Below, in pieces: positions 51,826 to 61,299 of a stretch of DNA of 64,000 nt. This DNA comes from Deltaproteobacteria bacterium IMCC39146 (GTDB lineage Bacteria > Desulfobacterota > Desulfuromonadia > Desulfuromonadales > BM103). Below the pieces are notes generated by a model that made no database searches, was not told where the DNA came from, and saw nothing but the letters and a program-made list of their open reading frames with translations. Numbering within the stretch: the first letter of the stretch is position 1; every line of letters starts with the position of its first letter. The stretch spans positions 58,043-122,042 of the forward strand of contig JARUHP010000011.1 of NCBI GenBank assembly GCA_030005635.1, written 5' to 3'. Position numbers and translations under genes: made by a program.

Positions 51826-53025
51826 ATGAGTAAAGTACTGATTATTGGTGCCGGTGGCGTTGGCGGTGTAGTCGTTCATAAATGCGCACAGCGGCCGGAC
51901 ATTTTCTCTTCTATCACCCTGGCCTCACGCACCAGGTCCAAGTGTGATGCGATCGCGGCAGAGATAAAAAGTTCCGTGATTAAAACGGCCCAGGTCGATG
52001 CGGATAATGTACCTGAACTGACAGCGTTAATCCGCCGGGAAGAACCGCAGCTGGTAATCAACGTAGCGCTTCCCTATCAGGATCTGACGATCATGGATGC
52101 CTGCCTGGCAGCCGGAGTCGATTATCTCGATACGGCCAACTACGAGCCTCTCGATACGGCCAAGTTCGAGTACCGCTGGCAGTGGGATTACCAGGAACGT
52201 TTTCTTGAAAAAGGCTTGATGGCTCTGCTCGGCAGCGGCTTTGATCCGGGCATGACCAATGTTTATACGGCCCTGGCCGCAAGAAACTACCTTGATGAAG
52301 TCCAGGAAATCGACATCCTCGACGCCAACGCCGGTGATCATGGCCAACCTTTTGCCACCAACTTCAACCCTGAGATCAATATACGCGAAGTAACCGCTGC
52401 ATGCCGTCACTGGGAAAATGGTGCTTGGGTTGAGAGCGGGGCTCTGAAGACCAAACGGACCTTCGATTTTCCCGAAGGTGTCGGGCCGATGAACATCTAT
52501 CGCATGTACCACGAAGAGATGGAGTCGCTGGTCAAGCATATCCCAACCATCAAAAAGGCCCAGTTCTGGATGACCTTCTCCGACAACTACCTCAAGCATC
52601 TCGAAGTACTGCAGAATGTCGGCATGACGCGTATCGATGAGGTCGAGTACAACGGCCAGAAAATCGTACCCTTACAGTTTCTCAAGGCCGTCCTTCCCGA
52701 TCCCGGTTCGCTTGGTCCGTTAACCAAAGGGCGCACTTGTATTGGTGTGATTGCCCGAGGCCTCAAAGATGGCAAGCGCAAGCAGGTCTATATCTACAAC
52801 ATCTGCGATCATGAAAAGTGCTACGCAGAGGTCAACTCCCAGGCGATCAGTTATACAACGGGCGTACCGGCGGTCGTCGGTGGTATCATGATGCTGACCG
52901 GGAAGTGGCACAAGCCCGGTGTGTGGAACATGGAGCAGTTCGATCCGCAACCCTTCCTGGATGAGGTCGGGCCGATGGGCTTGCCGCATGTGGTTGTTGA
53001 TGGTGGTGATTGGCCTTTGCTTTAG
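51826..53025 (+). CDS. Carboxynorspermidine (carboxyspermidine) dehydrogenase
   Basis: A 399-residue saccharopine-dehydrogenase-like enzyme with the NAD(P)-binding GAGGVGGVV at 8-16, and segments YLDTANYEPLDTAKF, GSGFDPGMTNVYTALAAR, and SYTTGVPAVVGGIMMLTGKW matching the carboxynorspermidine-synthase branch. It condenses aspartate semialdehyde with diaminopropane or putrescine. The matching decarboxylase is at 57223, separated by the GDP-fucose cassette. A caaaggag ribosome site precedes the ATG. Confidence 0.92.
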   Translation: MSKVLIIGAGGVGGVVVHKCAQRPDIFSSITLASRTRSKCDAIAAEIKSSVIKTAQVDADNVPELTALIRREEPQLVINVALPYQDLTIMDACLAAGVDYLDTANYEPLDTAKFEYRWQWDYQERFLEKGLMALLGSGFDPGMTNVYTALAARNYLDEVQEIDILDANAGDHGQPFATNFNPEINIREVTAACRHWENGAWVESGALKTKRTFDFPEGVGPMNIYRMYHEEMESLVKHIPTIKKAQFWMTFSDNYLKHLEVLQNVGMTRIDEVEYNGQKIVPLQFLKAVLPDPGSLGPLTKGRTCIGVIARGLKDGKRKQVYIYNICDHEKCYAEVNSQAISYTTGVPAVVGGIMMLTGKWHKPGVWNMEQFDPQPFLDEVGPMGLPHVVVDGGDWPLL

Positions 53026-53033
53026 TGGTATCT

Positions 53034-53085
53034 TTTAACGCAAAGACGCAAAGATTAGACTGAAAGACGCAAAGAGAGTCTCTTT
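53034..53085. repeat. Lone left arm of a paired-arm repeat
   Basis: TTTTAACGCAAAGACGCAAA followed by GAAAGACGCAAAGAGAG. No right arm is near; the best complementary right arm is at 57172-57211, after the GDP-fucose genes. Confidence 0.65.
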
Positions 53086-53222
53086 GTTTTTGGTTGAAAT
53101 TTTATCTGACTAGCCACTTCACTCAAGTGCTTGCCAGTGCCAATAAATTGATTATAAAGTGCTGATTTGCTGATTTGCTGTTTTGTCTTACAGATTACAT
53201 TTTAAAGCATAGGAGGGTTTAC

Positions 53223-54350
53223 ATGTCAAAAGTTGCACTTATTACCGGTGTCACCGGTCAGGACGGGGCGTATCTCGCCGAGTTCTTGTTGAAAAAAGGT
53301 TACATTGTCCATGGTGTTAAACGCCGTGCTTCACTCTTCAATACCGATCGAATCGATCATCTTTACCAGGATCCCCACGTTGAGAACCGAAATTTAATTC
53401 TGCATTATGGTGACCTGACCGATTCGACCAACCTGATTCGTATTATTCAGGAAGTCCAACCGGACGAGATCTACAACTTGGCGGCGATGTCACACGTGGC
53501 AGTCTCTTTTGATACGCCTGAATATACAGCCAATGCCGATGGTCTTGGCACGCTGCGTATTCTCGAGGCGCTGCGCATCCTCGGTCTGGAGAAAAAGACC
53601 CGCTTCTACCAGGCCTCAACCTCGGAGCTCTATGGTAAGGTGCAGGAGACTCCGCAGACCGAGACCACGCCTTTCTATCCGCGTTCTCCCTACGGTGTGG
53701 CAAAGCTTTACGGTTACTGGATCGTGGTCAATTACCGCGAGTCTTACGGCATGTTTGCGTGTAACGGTATCTTATTCAATCATGAGTCGCCGATCCGCGG
53801 TGAGACTTTCGTGACCCGCAAGATTACGCGTGCTGTGGCTCGTATGGCGTTAGGTCTGCAAAATTGCCTGTATCTCGGCAACCTCTCGGCTTTACGCGAC
53901 TGGGGACATGCGCGCGACTATGTTGAAGCCCAGTGGCTGATGCTGCAACAGAACGAGCCTGAGGATTTCGTTATCGCTACTGGTAAGCAGTATTCGGTGC
54001 GGCAGATGGTCGAGACTGCTGCCGGTGAACTTGGTGTTTCCCTGCGTTGGGAAGGGGCTGGCCATGATGAGGTGGGCGTTGTCGATAGCATTGCTGCTGA
54101 TCGCGGCGTGCAGGTTGATGCTCTGCAGCCTGGACAGGTGATTGTTCGTGTTGATCCTCGCTACTTCCGTCCTGCTGAGGTGGAAACGCTACTCGGCAAT
54201 CCGGCAAAAGCCAAGGCAAAGCTCGGCTGGGAACCAAAAGCCACTTTCGAGCAGATGGTGGTCGAGATGGTCCGTTGCGATTTGGCGAGCGCTCGTCGTG
54301 ACGAACTGGTCAAGGGGCACGGCTATCAGGTGTTCGACTATCACGAATAA
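53223..54350 (+). CDS. gmd: GDP-mannose 4,6-dehydratase
   Basis: A 375-residue short-chain dehydratase: [17 protein letters not shown] (NADP site), [25 protein letters not shown] and the YGVAKLYG YxxxK. It converts GDP-mannose to GDP-4-keto-6-deoxymannose, the first step to GDP-fucose or related sugars. The ATG with aggagggttt is preferred to a frame 16 codons longer. First gene of gmd-fcl-manC. Confidence 0.95.
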   Translation: MSKVALITGVTGQDGAYLAEFLLKKGYIVHGVKRRASLFNTDRIDHLYQDPHVENRNLILHYGDLTDSTNLIRIIQEVQPDEIYNLAAMSHVAVSFDTPEYTANADGLGTLRILEALRILGLEKKTRFYQASTSELYGKVQETPQTETTPFYPRSPYGVAKLYGYWIVVNYRESYGMFACNGILFNHESPIRGETFVTRKITRAVARMALGLQNCLYLGNLSALRDWGHARDYVEAQWLMLQQNEPEDFVIATGKQYSVRQMVETAAGELGVSLRWEGAGHDEVGVVDSIAADRGVQVDALQPGQVIVRVDPRYFRPAEVETLLGNPAKAKAKLGWEPKATFEQMVVEMVRCDLASARRDELVKGHGYQVFDYHE

Positions 54351-54450
54351 CATTTGACTCTAACCACGATGGACTAGATGGACGTGATGTTTAAAGCTTC
54401 AACCATCGTGTTTATCACGTTAATCAAGTCCATCAAGGTTGATAAAAATT
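54351..54450. repeat. Paired-arm type spacer between gmd and fcl
   Basis: ccacgatggactagatggac and, after about 40 bases, catcgtgtttatcacgttaa with gtccatcaagg give an imperfect inverted pair. Same design as other spacers but different arm sequence. Confidence 0.4.
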
Positions 54451-55446
54451 ATGAATACTCGTTCAAAAATATTTGTAGCCGGATCAAACGGACTGGTTGG
54501 TTCCGCGATTGTGCGTCGCTTGCAGTCTGGTGGTTACACGAATCTGCTGACACCGGAGATTGATGAGCTTGATCTGACTGATCCTAAGGCGGTGGCGGAT
54601 TTCTTTGCCGCTGAAAAGCCGGAGTACGTGATTCTCGCCGCGGCCAAGGTTGGCGGTATCCACGCCAATAACACTTATCCGGCGGATTTCATCTATCTGA
54701 ACCTGGCGATCCAGAACGCGGTGATCCACCAGGCTTATCTGCATGGTGTGAAGCGTCTGCTGTTCCTGGGCTCTTCCTGCATCTACCCAAAGGCTGCAGC
54801 TCAGCCGATGGGAGAGGATGCCCTGCTGACCGGTTTGCTGGAACCGACAAATGAGCCTTACGCGTTGGCCAAAATTGCTGGTTTGAAAATGTGCGAGTCT
54901 TACAACCGTCAGTATGGCACGCAATTTGTGGCGGTGATGCCGACCAACCTTTATGGGCCGGGGGATAACTTCCACCCGGAAAACTCCCATGTTTTGCCTG
55001 CTTTGATCCGGCGGTTTCATGAAGCTAAAGGACTGTCCCCGAACGGGGACTGCCTCTCTCAGAATAAAGTGGTAGTTTGGGGCACCGGCACACCAATGCG
55101 GGAGTTCCTTTATGTGGACGACATGGCAGATGGTTGTGTTTTCGTTATGGAGTCTGACTATGAGACTTTATCTGAAACGCTGCTGAATTACCCGGACCCC
55201 TGTTTCCTGAATCTTGGAACCGGCGTTGATGTGACGATCCGGGAACTGGCTGAGACAGTGAAGGATGTTGTTGGCTATGAGGGCGGTTTGGAATTCGATT
55301 CGACCAAGCCGGACGGCACTATGCGCAAGCTGCTCAATGTTTCACGGGCCAAAGAGATGGGCTGGGAGGCGAAGGTTGCTCTGCGCGAAGGGATTGAAAA
55401 GACATATCAATGGTTCCTGGCGAATCAGGATAGTTTCAGAAAATAA
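54451..55446 (+). CDS. fcl: GDP-L-fucose synthase
   Basis: A 331-residue epimerase/reductase: [39 protein letters not shown], and [16 protein letters not shown] (YxxxK). It makes GDP-fucose from the Gmd product. ATG 54451 is chosen; a TTG four codons earlier is possible. Confidence 0.95.
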   Translation: MNTRSKIFVAGSNGLVGSAIVRRLQSGGYTNLLTPEIDELDLTDPKAVADFFAAEKPEYVILAAAKVGGIHANNTYPADFIYLNLAIQNAVIHQAYLHGVKRLLFLGSSCIYPKAAAQPMGEDALLTGLLEPTNEPYALAKIAGLKMCESYNRQYGTQFVAVMPTNLYGPGDNFHPENSHVLPALIRRFHEAKGLSPNGDCLSQNKVVVWGTGTPMREFLYVDDMADGCVFVMESDYETLSETLLNYPDPCFLNLGTGVDVTIRELAETVKDVVGYEGGLEFDSTKPDGTMRKLLNVSRAKEMGWEAKVALREGIEKTYQWFLANQDSFRK

Positions 55447-55454
55447 TAGGTCTG

Positions 55455-55520
55455 AGGGACGCGGTACGAGGAAGTCAAAATCTTGGAAGGTTCTCGCGTC
55501 CTCCGTACCGCGTCTCTCTT
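55455..55520. repeat. Inverted-arm spacer between fcl and manC
   Basis: gagggacgcggtacgag and ctccgtaccgcgtctctc, complementary over about 14 bases. Related GCG-rich scraps (gggacgcgtagcgcggaaaa near 50022, ggcgcgtgacgcggaaat near 57009, ggcgcgtggcgcgaaaaa near 60822) lie just after three other genes. Confidence 0.55.
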
Positions 55521-55538
55521 TCCATTTTTGAGGGAAAA

Positions 55539-56999
55539 ATGTCATCTATCAACAAATTAGTACCAGTTATTCTAAGTGGTGGCGCAGGCACCCGCCTGTG
55601 GCCCTTATCCCGCGAACTTTATCCAAAACAACTCTTGCCGCTGGTCGGTGAAAGGACCATGCTGCAGGAAACCGTGCTACGCCTGGAAGGTCTCGCTGAT
55701 CTGGGTGCTCCACTGGTGGTCTGTAACGATGCCCATCGCTTTATGGTTGCCGAGCAGTTGCGCGAGGTGGAGCAGACCGCGGAGACTGTGATCCTCGAAC
55801 CGGTCGGCCGTAACACGGCTCCTGCAGTTGCTGTGGCGGCTATGCAGGCTATGGCCGACGGTTCGGATCCACTCCTGTTGGTGTTGGCTGCCGATCATGT
55901 GATCCGGGATGCCGCGGCTCTCTGTGCTGCCGTCACGGACGGTGTTGATTCGGTGCAGCGCGGTGCACTGCTGACCTTTGGGATTGTACCGACAGCACCA
56001 GAAACCGGCTACGGATATATCCGACGCGGCGCGTTGCGAGAAACCAGCCCCCATTCCCCAGCCTCCGCCCTTAACCCAGCCCCCGACATCTACGATGTTC
56101 GGGAGTTTGTTGAAAAACCTGATTTGGCTACGGCTGAAAAGTATCTGGCGAGCGGAGACTATTACTGGAACAGCGGCATGTTCTTCTTTAAGGCTTCGGT
56201 CTATCTAGCGGAGCTTGAGAAAGCTGCGCCGGAGATGCTGGCGGCCTGCCGCAAGGCCTGGAAGGGAAGGGCGGCTGATCTTGATTTTACTCGTCTGGAT
56301 GCCGAGGCATTTGCTTCATGCCCCTCTGACTCCATCGATTATGCGGTGATGGAAAAAACCGATCGCGCCGTGGTGATTCCACTCGATGCCGGCTGGAGCG
56401 ATGTTGGCTCCTGGGCGGCGCTCTGGGACGTTGGTGAAGCCGATGCCCAGGGAAATGTCAGCAGTGGTGATATAAGCGAAGTTGCCTGTCAAGACAGTTA
56501 CTTCTACTCTGGTTCACGTCTGGTTGCGGTTATCGGTCTTGAGAACACAATCGTGGTTGAGACGGCTGATGCTGTGCTGGTCGCCGCCAAGGATCGTGTT
56601 CAGGAGGTCAAAGAGATCGTCTCCCGGCTCAAAATACAGAACCGGGAAGAATCCCTGCTGCACAAACGCGTCAATCGTCCATGGGGGGCCTATGAGGGGC
56701 TCGATGCCGGTGACGGCTTCCTCGTCAAAAGCATTACAGTCATGCCCGGGGCACGGCTTTCACTGCAAAGCCACCAACATCGCGCTGAGCATTGGGTGGT
56801 TGTGCGTGGGGTTGCTGAAGTGACCCTGGAGAACGTTGTGCAGACAATTGAGGCCAACCAGTCGATCTATATCCCGATTGGGCATAAGCACCGCTTGGCA
56901 AACCCCGGTGATCAGATTCTTGAGATCATTGAGGTGCAGACAGGGGCGCTCTTGTCGGAAGACGATATTGAAAGATTCGACGACCAGTATGGGCGTTGA
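55539..56999 (+). CDS. manC: Mannose-1-phosphate guanylyltransferase/mannose-6-phosphate isomerase
   Basis: A 486-residue bifunctional enzyme: nucleotidyltransferase signature GGAGTRLWPLSRELYPKQ near residue 14, EKPDLATAEKYL, and a C-terminal cupin with VNRPWGAYEGLD, QSHQHRAEHWVVVRG. It supplies GDP-mannose to Gmd and Fcl. A GAGGGAAAA ribosome site precedes the ATG. A phosphomannomutase gene is not in the window. Confidence 0.95.
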   Translation: MSSINKLVPVILSGGAGTRLWPLSRELYPKQLLPLVGERTMLQETVLRLEGLADLGAPLVVCNDAHRFMVAEQLREVEQTAETVILEPVGRNTAPAVAVAAMQAMADGSDPLLLVLAADHVIRDAAALCAAVTDGVDSVQRGALLTFGIVPTAPETGYGYIRRGALRETSPHSPASALNPAPDIYDVREFVEKPDLATAEKYLASGDYYWNSGMFFFKASVYLAELEKAAPEMLAACRKAWKGRAADLDFTRLDAEAFASCPSDSIDYAVMEKTDRAVVIPLDAGWSDVGSWAALWDVGEADAQGNVSSGDISEVACQDSYFYSGSRLVAVIGLENTIVVETADAVLVAAKDRVQEVKEIVSRLKIQNREESLLHKRVNRPWGAYEGLDAGDGFLVKSITVMPGARLSLQSHQHRAEHWVVVRGVAEVTLENVVQTIEANQSIYIPIGHKHRLANPGDQILEIIEVQTGALLSEDDIERFDDQYGR

Positions 57000-57171
57000 A
57001 TCTTTCGGGGCGCGTGACGCGGAAATCTTGAATTTAAAGACTGTGTAACAGCGATGAAGTGGATGAATGAGGTAGATCAAACCCTATAAGCTTAAGGTTG
57101 ACTTCAAGCGTCAAATCTTTTGACTTATCCATTTCATCCCCTTCATCCGTATAAACTTTAAAGATTTTTTT

Positions 57172-57211
57172 ACTTTGCGTCTTGGCTTACCCCTCTGCGT
57201 CTGCGTTAACT
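57172..57211. repeat. Lone right arm of a paired-arm repeat
   Basis: ACTTTGCGTCTTGGCTTACC then CTCTGCGTCTGCGTTAAC. Complementary to the lone left arm at 53034. An additional inverted pair (gatgaagtggatgaatgag and cttatccatttcatcc) lies between it and manC. Confidence 0.65.
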
Positions 57212-57222
57212 AAGGTGTTAGA

Positions 57223-58377
57223 TTGACCGGTATCGATATCCCGAAAATTTTGAAATTGGCTCCATCGCCGGCGTACGTCGTTGATCTCGGACGCTTACGT
57301 CATAATCTGGCCATTCTTGATGATGTGCAAAAACGCAGCGGGGCGAAGATTCTCATGGCACTGAAAGCTTTTGCCATGTGGAGCACCTTCCCAATGATTC
57401 GTGAGACGTTGCAGGGTGTCTGTGCGTCGTCGCCATGGGAAGCTCAGCTTGGCCGGGATAAGTTTGGTGGCGAGGTTCACTCCTTTGCGGCGGCCTTTAA
57501 GGAGAGTGATGTCGTCGAGCTGCTGTCGATCTCCGATCACCTGGTCTTCAACTCCTTTAATCAGCTGGAACGTTTTCGGCCGCTGTGGGAAAAAGAGCAG
57601 GGCAGGGTGTCGATCGGTCTGCGGGTCAACCCTGAGCACTCCGAGGGGCACACCGAGCTTTACGACCCTTGTGCGCCGAACTCGCGCCTCGGTATCAAGC
57701 GCAGTGAGTTTGATGGCAAGTCACTGGACGGTATCGAAGGTCTTCATTTTCACACTCTTTGTGAGCATCTGTTTGAACCCTTGGCGCGAACTGTGGAGGT
57801 TTTTGAAGAGAAGTTCGGCGAGTACTTGCCGCAGATGAAATGGATCAATCTTGGCGGTGGACATCACATCACCCGTGAGGGATACGATATTGAGGGGCTG
57901 ATCAATCTGGTCCGATATTTAAAGGACAAATATGATGTTGAGGTCTATCTTGAACCGGGCGAGGCTATAGCAATCGGCACCGGCCTGCTGGTTGGAGAGG
58001 TCCTGGATGTTGTCCCCGGAGAGATTGAGACGGCAATTCTCGATGTCTCGGCAACCTGCCACATGCCGGATATCCTGGAAATGCCGTACCGGCCGGAGAT
58101 CGCAGGTGGTTATGACCCAGGTGTCAAAGCACAGACCTATCGACTCGGTGGCCCCTCCTGTCTCGCTGGTGATATCCTCGGTGACTGGTCCTTCGAGTCT
58201 TCGTTAAAACCCGGAGACCGATTGGCTTTTCTCGATATGGCACATTACACCATGGTTAAGACAACCACGTTTAATGGTGTTCAGCATCCTCATCTTTGTA
58301 CCTATGAGCCGGAGACCGGCGAGCTTCAGGTGGTGCGTAGTTTTACTTATGAGGATTTTCGGGGACGGCTTTCCTAA
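57223..58377 (+). CDS. nspC: Carboxynorspermidine decarboxylase
   Basis: A 384-residue PLP decarboxylase of the alanine-racemase fold. The PLP lysine is in ILMALKAFAMWS (Lys48), with GLRVNPEHSEGHTELYDPC, FHTLCEH, LNLGGG-like INLGGGHHITREGYD, and LEPGEAIAIGTG. It forms spermidine or norspermidine from the carboxy precursor. The start is TTG after aaggtg; no ATG fits better. Depends on the dehydrogenase 4.2 kb upstream. Confidence 0.92.
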   Translation: MTGIDIPKILKLAPSPAYVVDLGRLRHNLAILDDVQKRSGAKILMALKAFAMWSTFPMIRETLQGVCASSPWEAQLGRDKFGGEVHSFAAAFKESDVVELLSISDHLVFNSFNQLERFRPLWEKEQGRVSIGLRVNPEHSEGHTELYDPCAPNSRLGIKRSEFDGKSLDGIEGLHFHTLCEHLFEPLARTVEVFEEKFGEYLPQMKWINLGGGHHITREGYDIEGLINLVRYLKDKYDVEVYLEPGEAIAIGTGLLVGEVLDVVPGEIETAILDVSATCHMPDILEMPYRPEIAGGYDPGVKAQTYRLGGPSCLAGDILGDWSFESSLKPGDRLAFLDMAHYTMVKTTTFNGVQHPHLCTYEPETGELQVVRSFTYEDFRGRLS

Positions 58378-58426
58378 AGGGTAAATTGTTAACCACGAAG
58401 AGCGCGAAGGGCACGAAGACAAAAGC

Positions 58427-58859
58427 GTAACGCAAAGACGCAAGGAAGCTGGGCAAGACGCAAAGTAAAGCTTTTTATTTTTTTGGCTATCCACTTTACT
58501 CAACTTAGACTCTGATTGGTTGATTGCCTTTTTTTGACGCAGACAAGCACCAACAGTTGATAGACAAAAGCTAAATCTGCCTCACGCCCGTTCGCTATGC
58601 TCACTTGAGACGCAGAGATCGCAGAGTAAGACAAAACCTAGAAAGCTAGGGTATGATCGGCCTTTCTCTGCGATCTCTGCGCCTCTGCGTGAGGCCGGTC
58701 GTGTGCTTTTCCGGTTTAAAGCTTCGTTTAGTCAGTCACCAGAAACGTTTAAGTAACAGTTTACTGGAGCGAAGTAGATAACCAGATTGAATAGTTTAAG
58801 CCCAAACCTATAATCAAGCGTTAAGACCTCTTTCTTTTCCCTTTGCGTCTTTGCGTTAA
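58427..58859. repeat. Outer paired-arm repeat with nested repeat, copy 2
   Basis: Left arm GTAACGCAAAGACGCAAGGA and right arm TTCCCTTTGCGTCTTTGCGT before speA, with the GACGCAGAG-type element inside. Same nested architecture as 33784-34169. It occupies nearly all of the 58378-58901 spacer; a further scrap, ccacgaagagcgcgaagg, lies at 58392. Confidence 0.65.
58582..58699. repeat. GACGCAGAG-type repeat, copy 2
   Basis: Begins TCACGCCCGTTCGCTATGCT and ends CTCTGCGTGAGGCCGG. It matches 33914-34030 in both arms. Confidence 0.7.
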
Positions 58860-58901
58860 TCTTTTGAGTGAAGAAGTCATTTTTTCTCACAGGTGATGAA
58901 A

Positions 58902-60809
58902 ATGGAACGTTGGACAATCAAAAGCGCGGAAAAAGCGTACAACATTGATAACTGGGGTGACGGTTATTTCTCGATTAACCGCAAAGGACATGTTTGTGTC
59001 CACCCATCGCCGCATTCAAAATACGCCATAGATTTGCGCACCCTGGTTGACGATCTGATTAAGCGCAAAATCAAGCCGCCGATCCTGCTACGTTTTATGG
59101 ACGTACTGCAGGGGCGGATTGCCGGGATCAACCGGGCTTTTAAAAGTTCCATCGAGGAATACGATTACCCGGCTGGATACCAGACCTTCTTCCCGATCAA
59201 GGTGAATCAGCAACGCCAGGTTGTCGAGGCGATCACCGAGTTCGGCAAGAAGCATAATATCGGCCTTGAAGTTGGCTCCAAGCCGGAACTGGTGGCAGCG
59301 ATTTCTTTTGCGACCGGTAAAGATCTGCCGATTATCTGCAACGGTTACAAGGACAACGATTATATAGAGACTGTTCTGTATGCCAACAAGATTGGCTACG
59401 ATATCACCATCGTTGTTGAGAAACTGTTCGAGCTAGAGAAGATCATTGCACTGTCAGAGAAGACCGGTATCGTACCAAAGCTCGGCATCCGGGTTAAACT
59501 CTCCGCAAAGGGAACGGGCAAATGGGCGACCTCCGGCGGGAGTGATGCGAAATTTGGACTGAAAATTTCTGAATTGCTCGCGGCTATCGACCTGCTCAAA
59601 GAGCATGAACTGCTCGACCAGGTCAAACTCCTGCACTTTCATATCGGTAGCCAGATTACCAAGATCGACAAGATTAAAAATGCCCTGGTCGAAGGTGCCC
59701 GGATTTACGCAGAAATGAAGAAGATGGGCGTGGGCCTTGAATACCTCGATGTTGGAGGCGGCCTGGGTGTCGATTACGACGGCTCCAAATCGAGCTATTT
59801 CTCAAGTGTCAATTACTCCATCGAAGAGTACGCCAACGATGTTATCTACCAGGTGAAAAACGTCTGTGATGAGGCAGATGTGCCCTGCCCGAATATTATT
59901 TCGGAATCCGGCCGGGCAATCGTCGCGCACTACTCAGTTCTGATCACCAACATTCTCAATACCAACTCCCAGAACGCTCTGCCTGATTATGAAGACGTCC
60001 TCGAAGAAGCCGTAAAGCTCTCGCCGACCGTTAAGAAGCTTTACGATATCCACAAAAGCCTGGATCGGCACTCTCTGCGTGAGGATTACCACGATACCCT
60101 GCAACTCATTCAGGAAGCCGTAAGTCTCTTCCGCTTGGGTTACCTGACCCTACATGATCGGGCGTTGGCCGAATGGCTCTGTAACAAGATCTTTATTCAA
60201 ATTAACGAAATCGTTGAACGCATGCGCGAAGTCCCCGATGATTTACAGGCTTTCCACTTGAGTCTGCGTCAAACGTATTTCGCAAATTTCTCACTCTTTC
60301 AATCGGTTCCGGACTCCTGGGCGATTGATCAGCTTTTTCCGATTATGCCGCTGCAAAGGCTCAGTCAGAAGCCGGATGTTATGGCAACCATTGCCGATAT
60401 TACCTGTGATTCCGATGGCGAGGTGAGCAGCTTCGTTGGCGAGCACGGCCGCACCAAGTATCTGCCGCTGCACAAGGTGTCGGCGGAGGAAGATTACTAC
60501 ATCGGCTTCTTTATGATCGGTGCCTACCAGGAAATTCTCGGCGATATGCACAACCTCTTTGGAGACACCAACGCGGTGCATATCTCTTTCAACAAAAAAA
60601 CCAAGTACAAGATTGATTCGATAATTAAGGGCGATGCGACTTGGGAGAGTCTCAAGTACGTGGGGTATAAAGGCCCCGAAATCCTTAAACACGTGCAAGA
60701 TTCTCTCGAGAGAAAAGTCGCTATGCGCAAGGTTACCTTTGAGGAGACCAGCCACTTTATTGAGTTGTTGGATAAGATGTTGGTGTCATATACGTATTTG
60801 GGAGAGTAG
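58902..60809 (+). CDS. speA: Biosynthetic arginine decarboxylase
   Basis: A 635-residue PLP enzyme that makes agmatine, precursor of putrescine. The start MERWTIKSAEKAYNIDNWG is typical; the PLP lysine is in FFPIKVNQQRQ (Lys100); also HFHIGSQITKI, DVGGGLGVDYDGS and SESGRAIVAHYSVL. The ATG at 58902 has AGG at eight bases; GTG and ATG codons 2-3 positions earlier are alternatives. It completes a set that could produce carboxy-type spermidine from arginine, with an agmatine-processing step missing here. Confidence 0.95.
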   Translation: MERWTIKSAEKAYNIDNWGDGYFSINRKGHVCVHPSPHSKYAIDLRTLVDDLIKRKIKPPILLRFMDVLQGRIAGINRAFKSSIEEYDYPAGYQTFFPIKVNQQRQVVEAITEFGKKHNIGLEVGSKPELVAAISFATGKDLPIICNGYKDNDYIETVLYANKIGYDITIVVEKLFELEKIIALSEKTGIVPKLGIRVKLSAKGTGKWATSGGSDAKFGLKISELLAAIDLLKEHELLDQVKLLHFHIGSQITKIDKIKNALVEGARIYAEMKKMGVGLEYLDVGGGLGVDYDGSKSSYFSSVNYSIEEYANDVIYQVKNVCDEADVPCPNIISESGRAIVAHYSVLITNILNTNSQNALPDYEDVLEEAVKLSPTVKKLYDIHKSLDRHSLREDYHDTLQLIQEAVSLFRLGYLTLHDRALAEWLCNKIFIQINEIVERMREVPDDLQAFHLSLRQTYFANFSLFQSVPDSWAIDQLFPIMPLQRLSQKPDVMATIADITCDSDGEVSSFVGEHGRTKYLPLHKVSAEEDYYIGFFMIGAYQEILGDMHNLFGDTNAVHISFNKKTKYKIDSIIKGDATWESLKYVGYKGPEILKHVQDSLERKVAMRKVTFEETSHFIELLDKMLVSYTYLGE

Positions 60810-60852
60810 CAGAAACTCGTGGCGCGTGGCGCGAAAAAGCCAAAACAAAAAG

Positions 60853-60880
60853 GGGACACTAGCCATAGGGGAAGTGTCCC
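60853..60880. repeat. GGGACACT hairpin after speA
   Basis: gggacact / agtgtccc, perfect 8-base stem; related core to 47005-47041. Flanking actagccat and atggcactag can pair as an alternative stem. The 60810-61299 spacer has no supported gene. Confidence 0.6.
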
Positions 60881-60904
60881 GAATGGCACTAGCTTAAGAG
60901 ATCT

Positions 60905-61008
60905 CAGCATAACTTCCAATCTGACACGAAGATTTTTACTTTCCCACTAAGGCTTACTAACTGTAAAAACTTAGCAATCCCTTTTGCCTCATGATTACCT
61001 CACGATTT
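60905..61008. repeat. 105-base repeat, copy 2 (inverted)
   Basis: Inverted partner of 46834-46939, from cagcataacttcc to cctcacgattt. Confidence 0.75.
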
Positions 61009-61299
61009 TTTCGACGCTGGGGAAAAACGTCTCAAGGAAACTGCCGATGAAATGGGGGGTAATGCTAGAAGGATGTGAAAGGTCTTGAAGTGGCTAAGAG
61101 TTCGATCAGGAGCAATAGGAATAACTATACAAATATTCCTTTTTGGAGTAGATTTCCTCGGGCTTATTTGGTGAGTTGCGTAGGCAAACGTGGTAAACAG
61201 TCAGGCAAGTGTAGGTAACTTTATTGACAGATGTAGTCGACAGAATGCTTTTTTTACTTTTTGGCTGCTTGCTCAAGTCGACAATAGTAGAGGTTTTTC

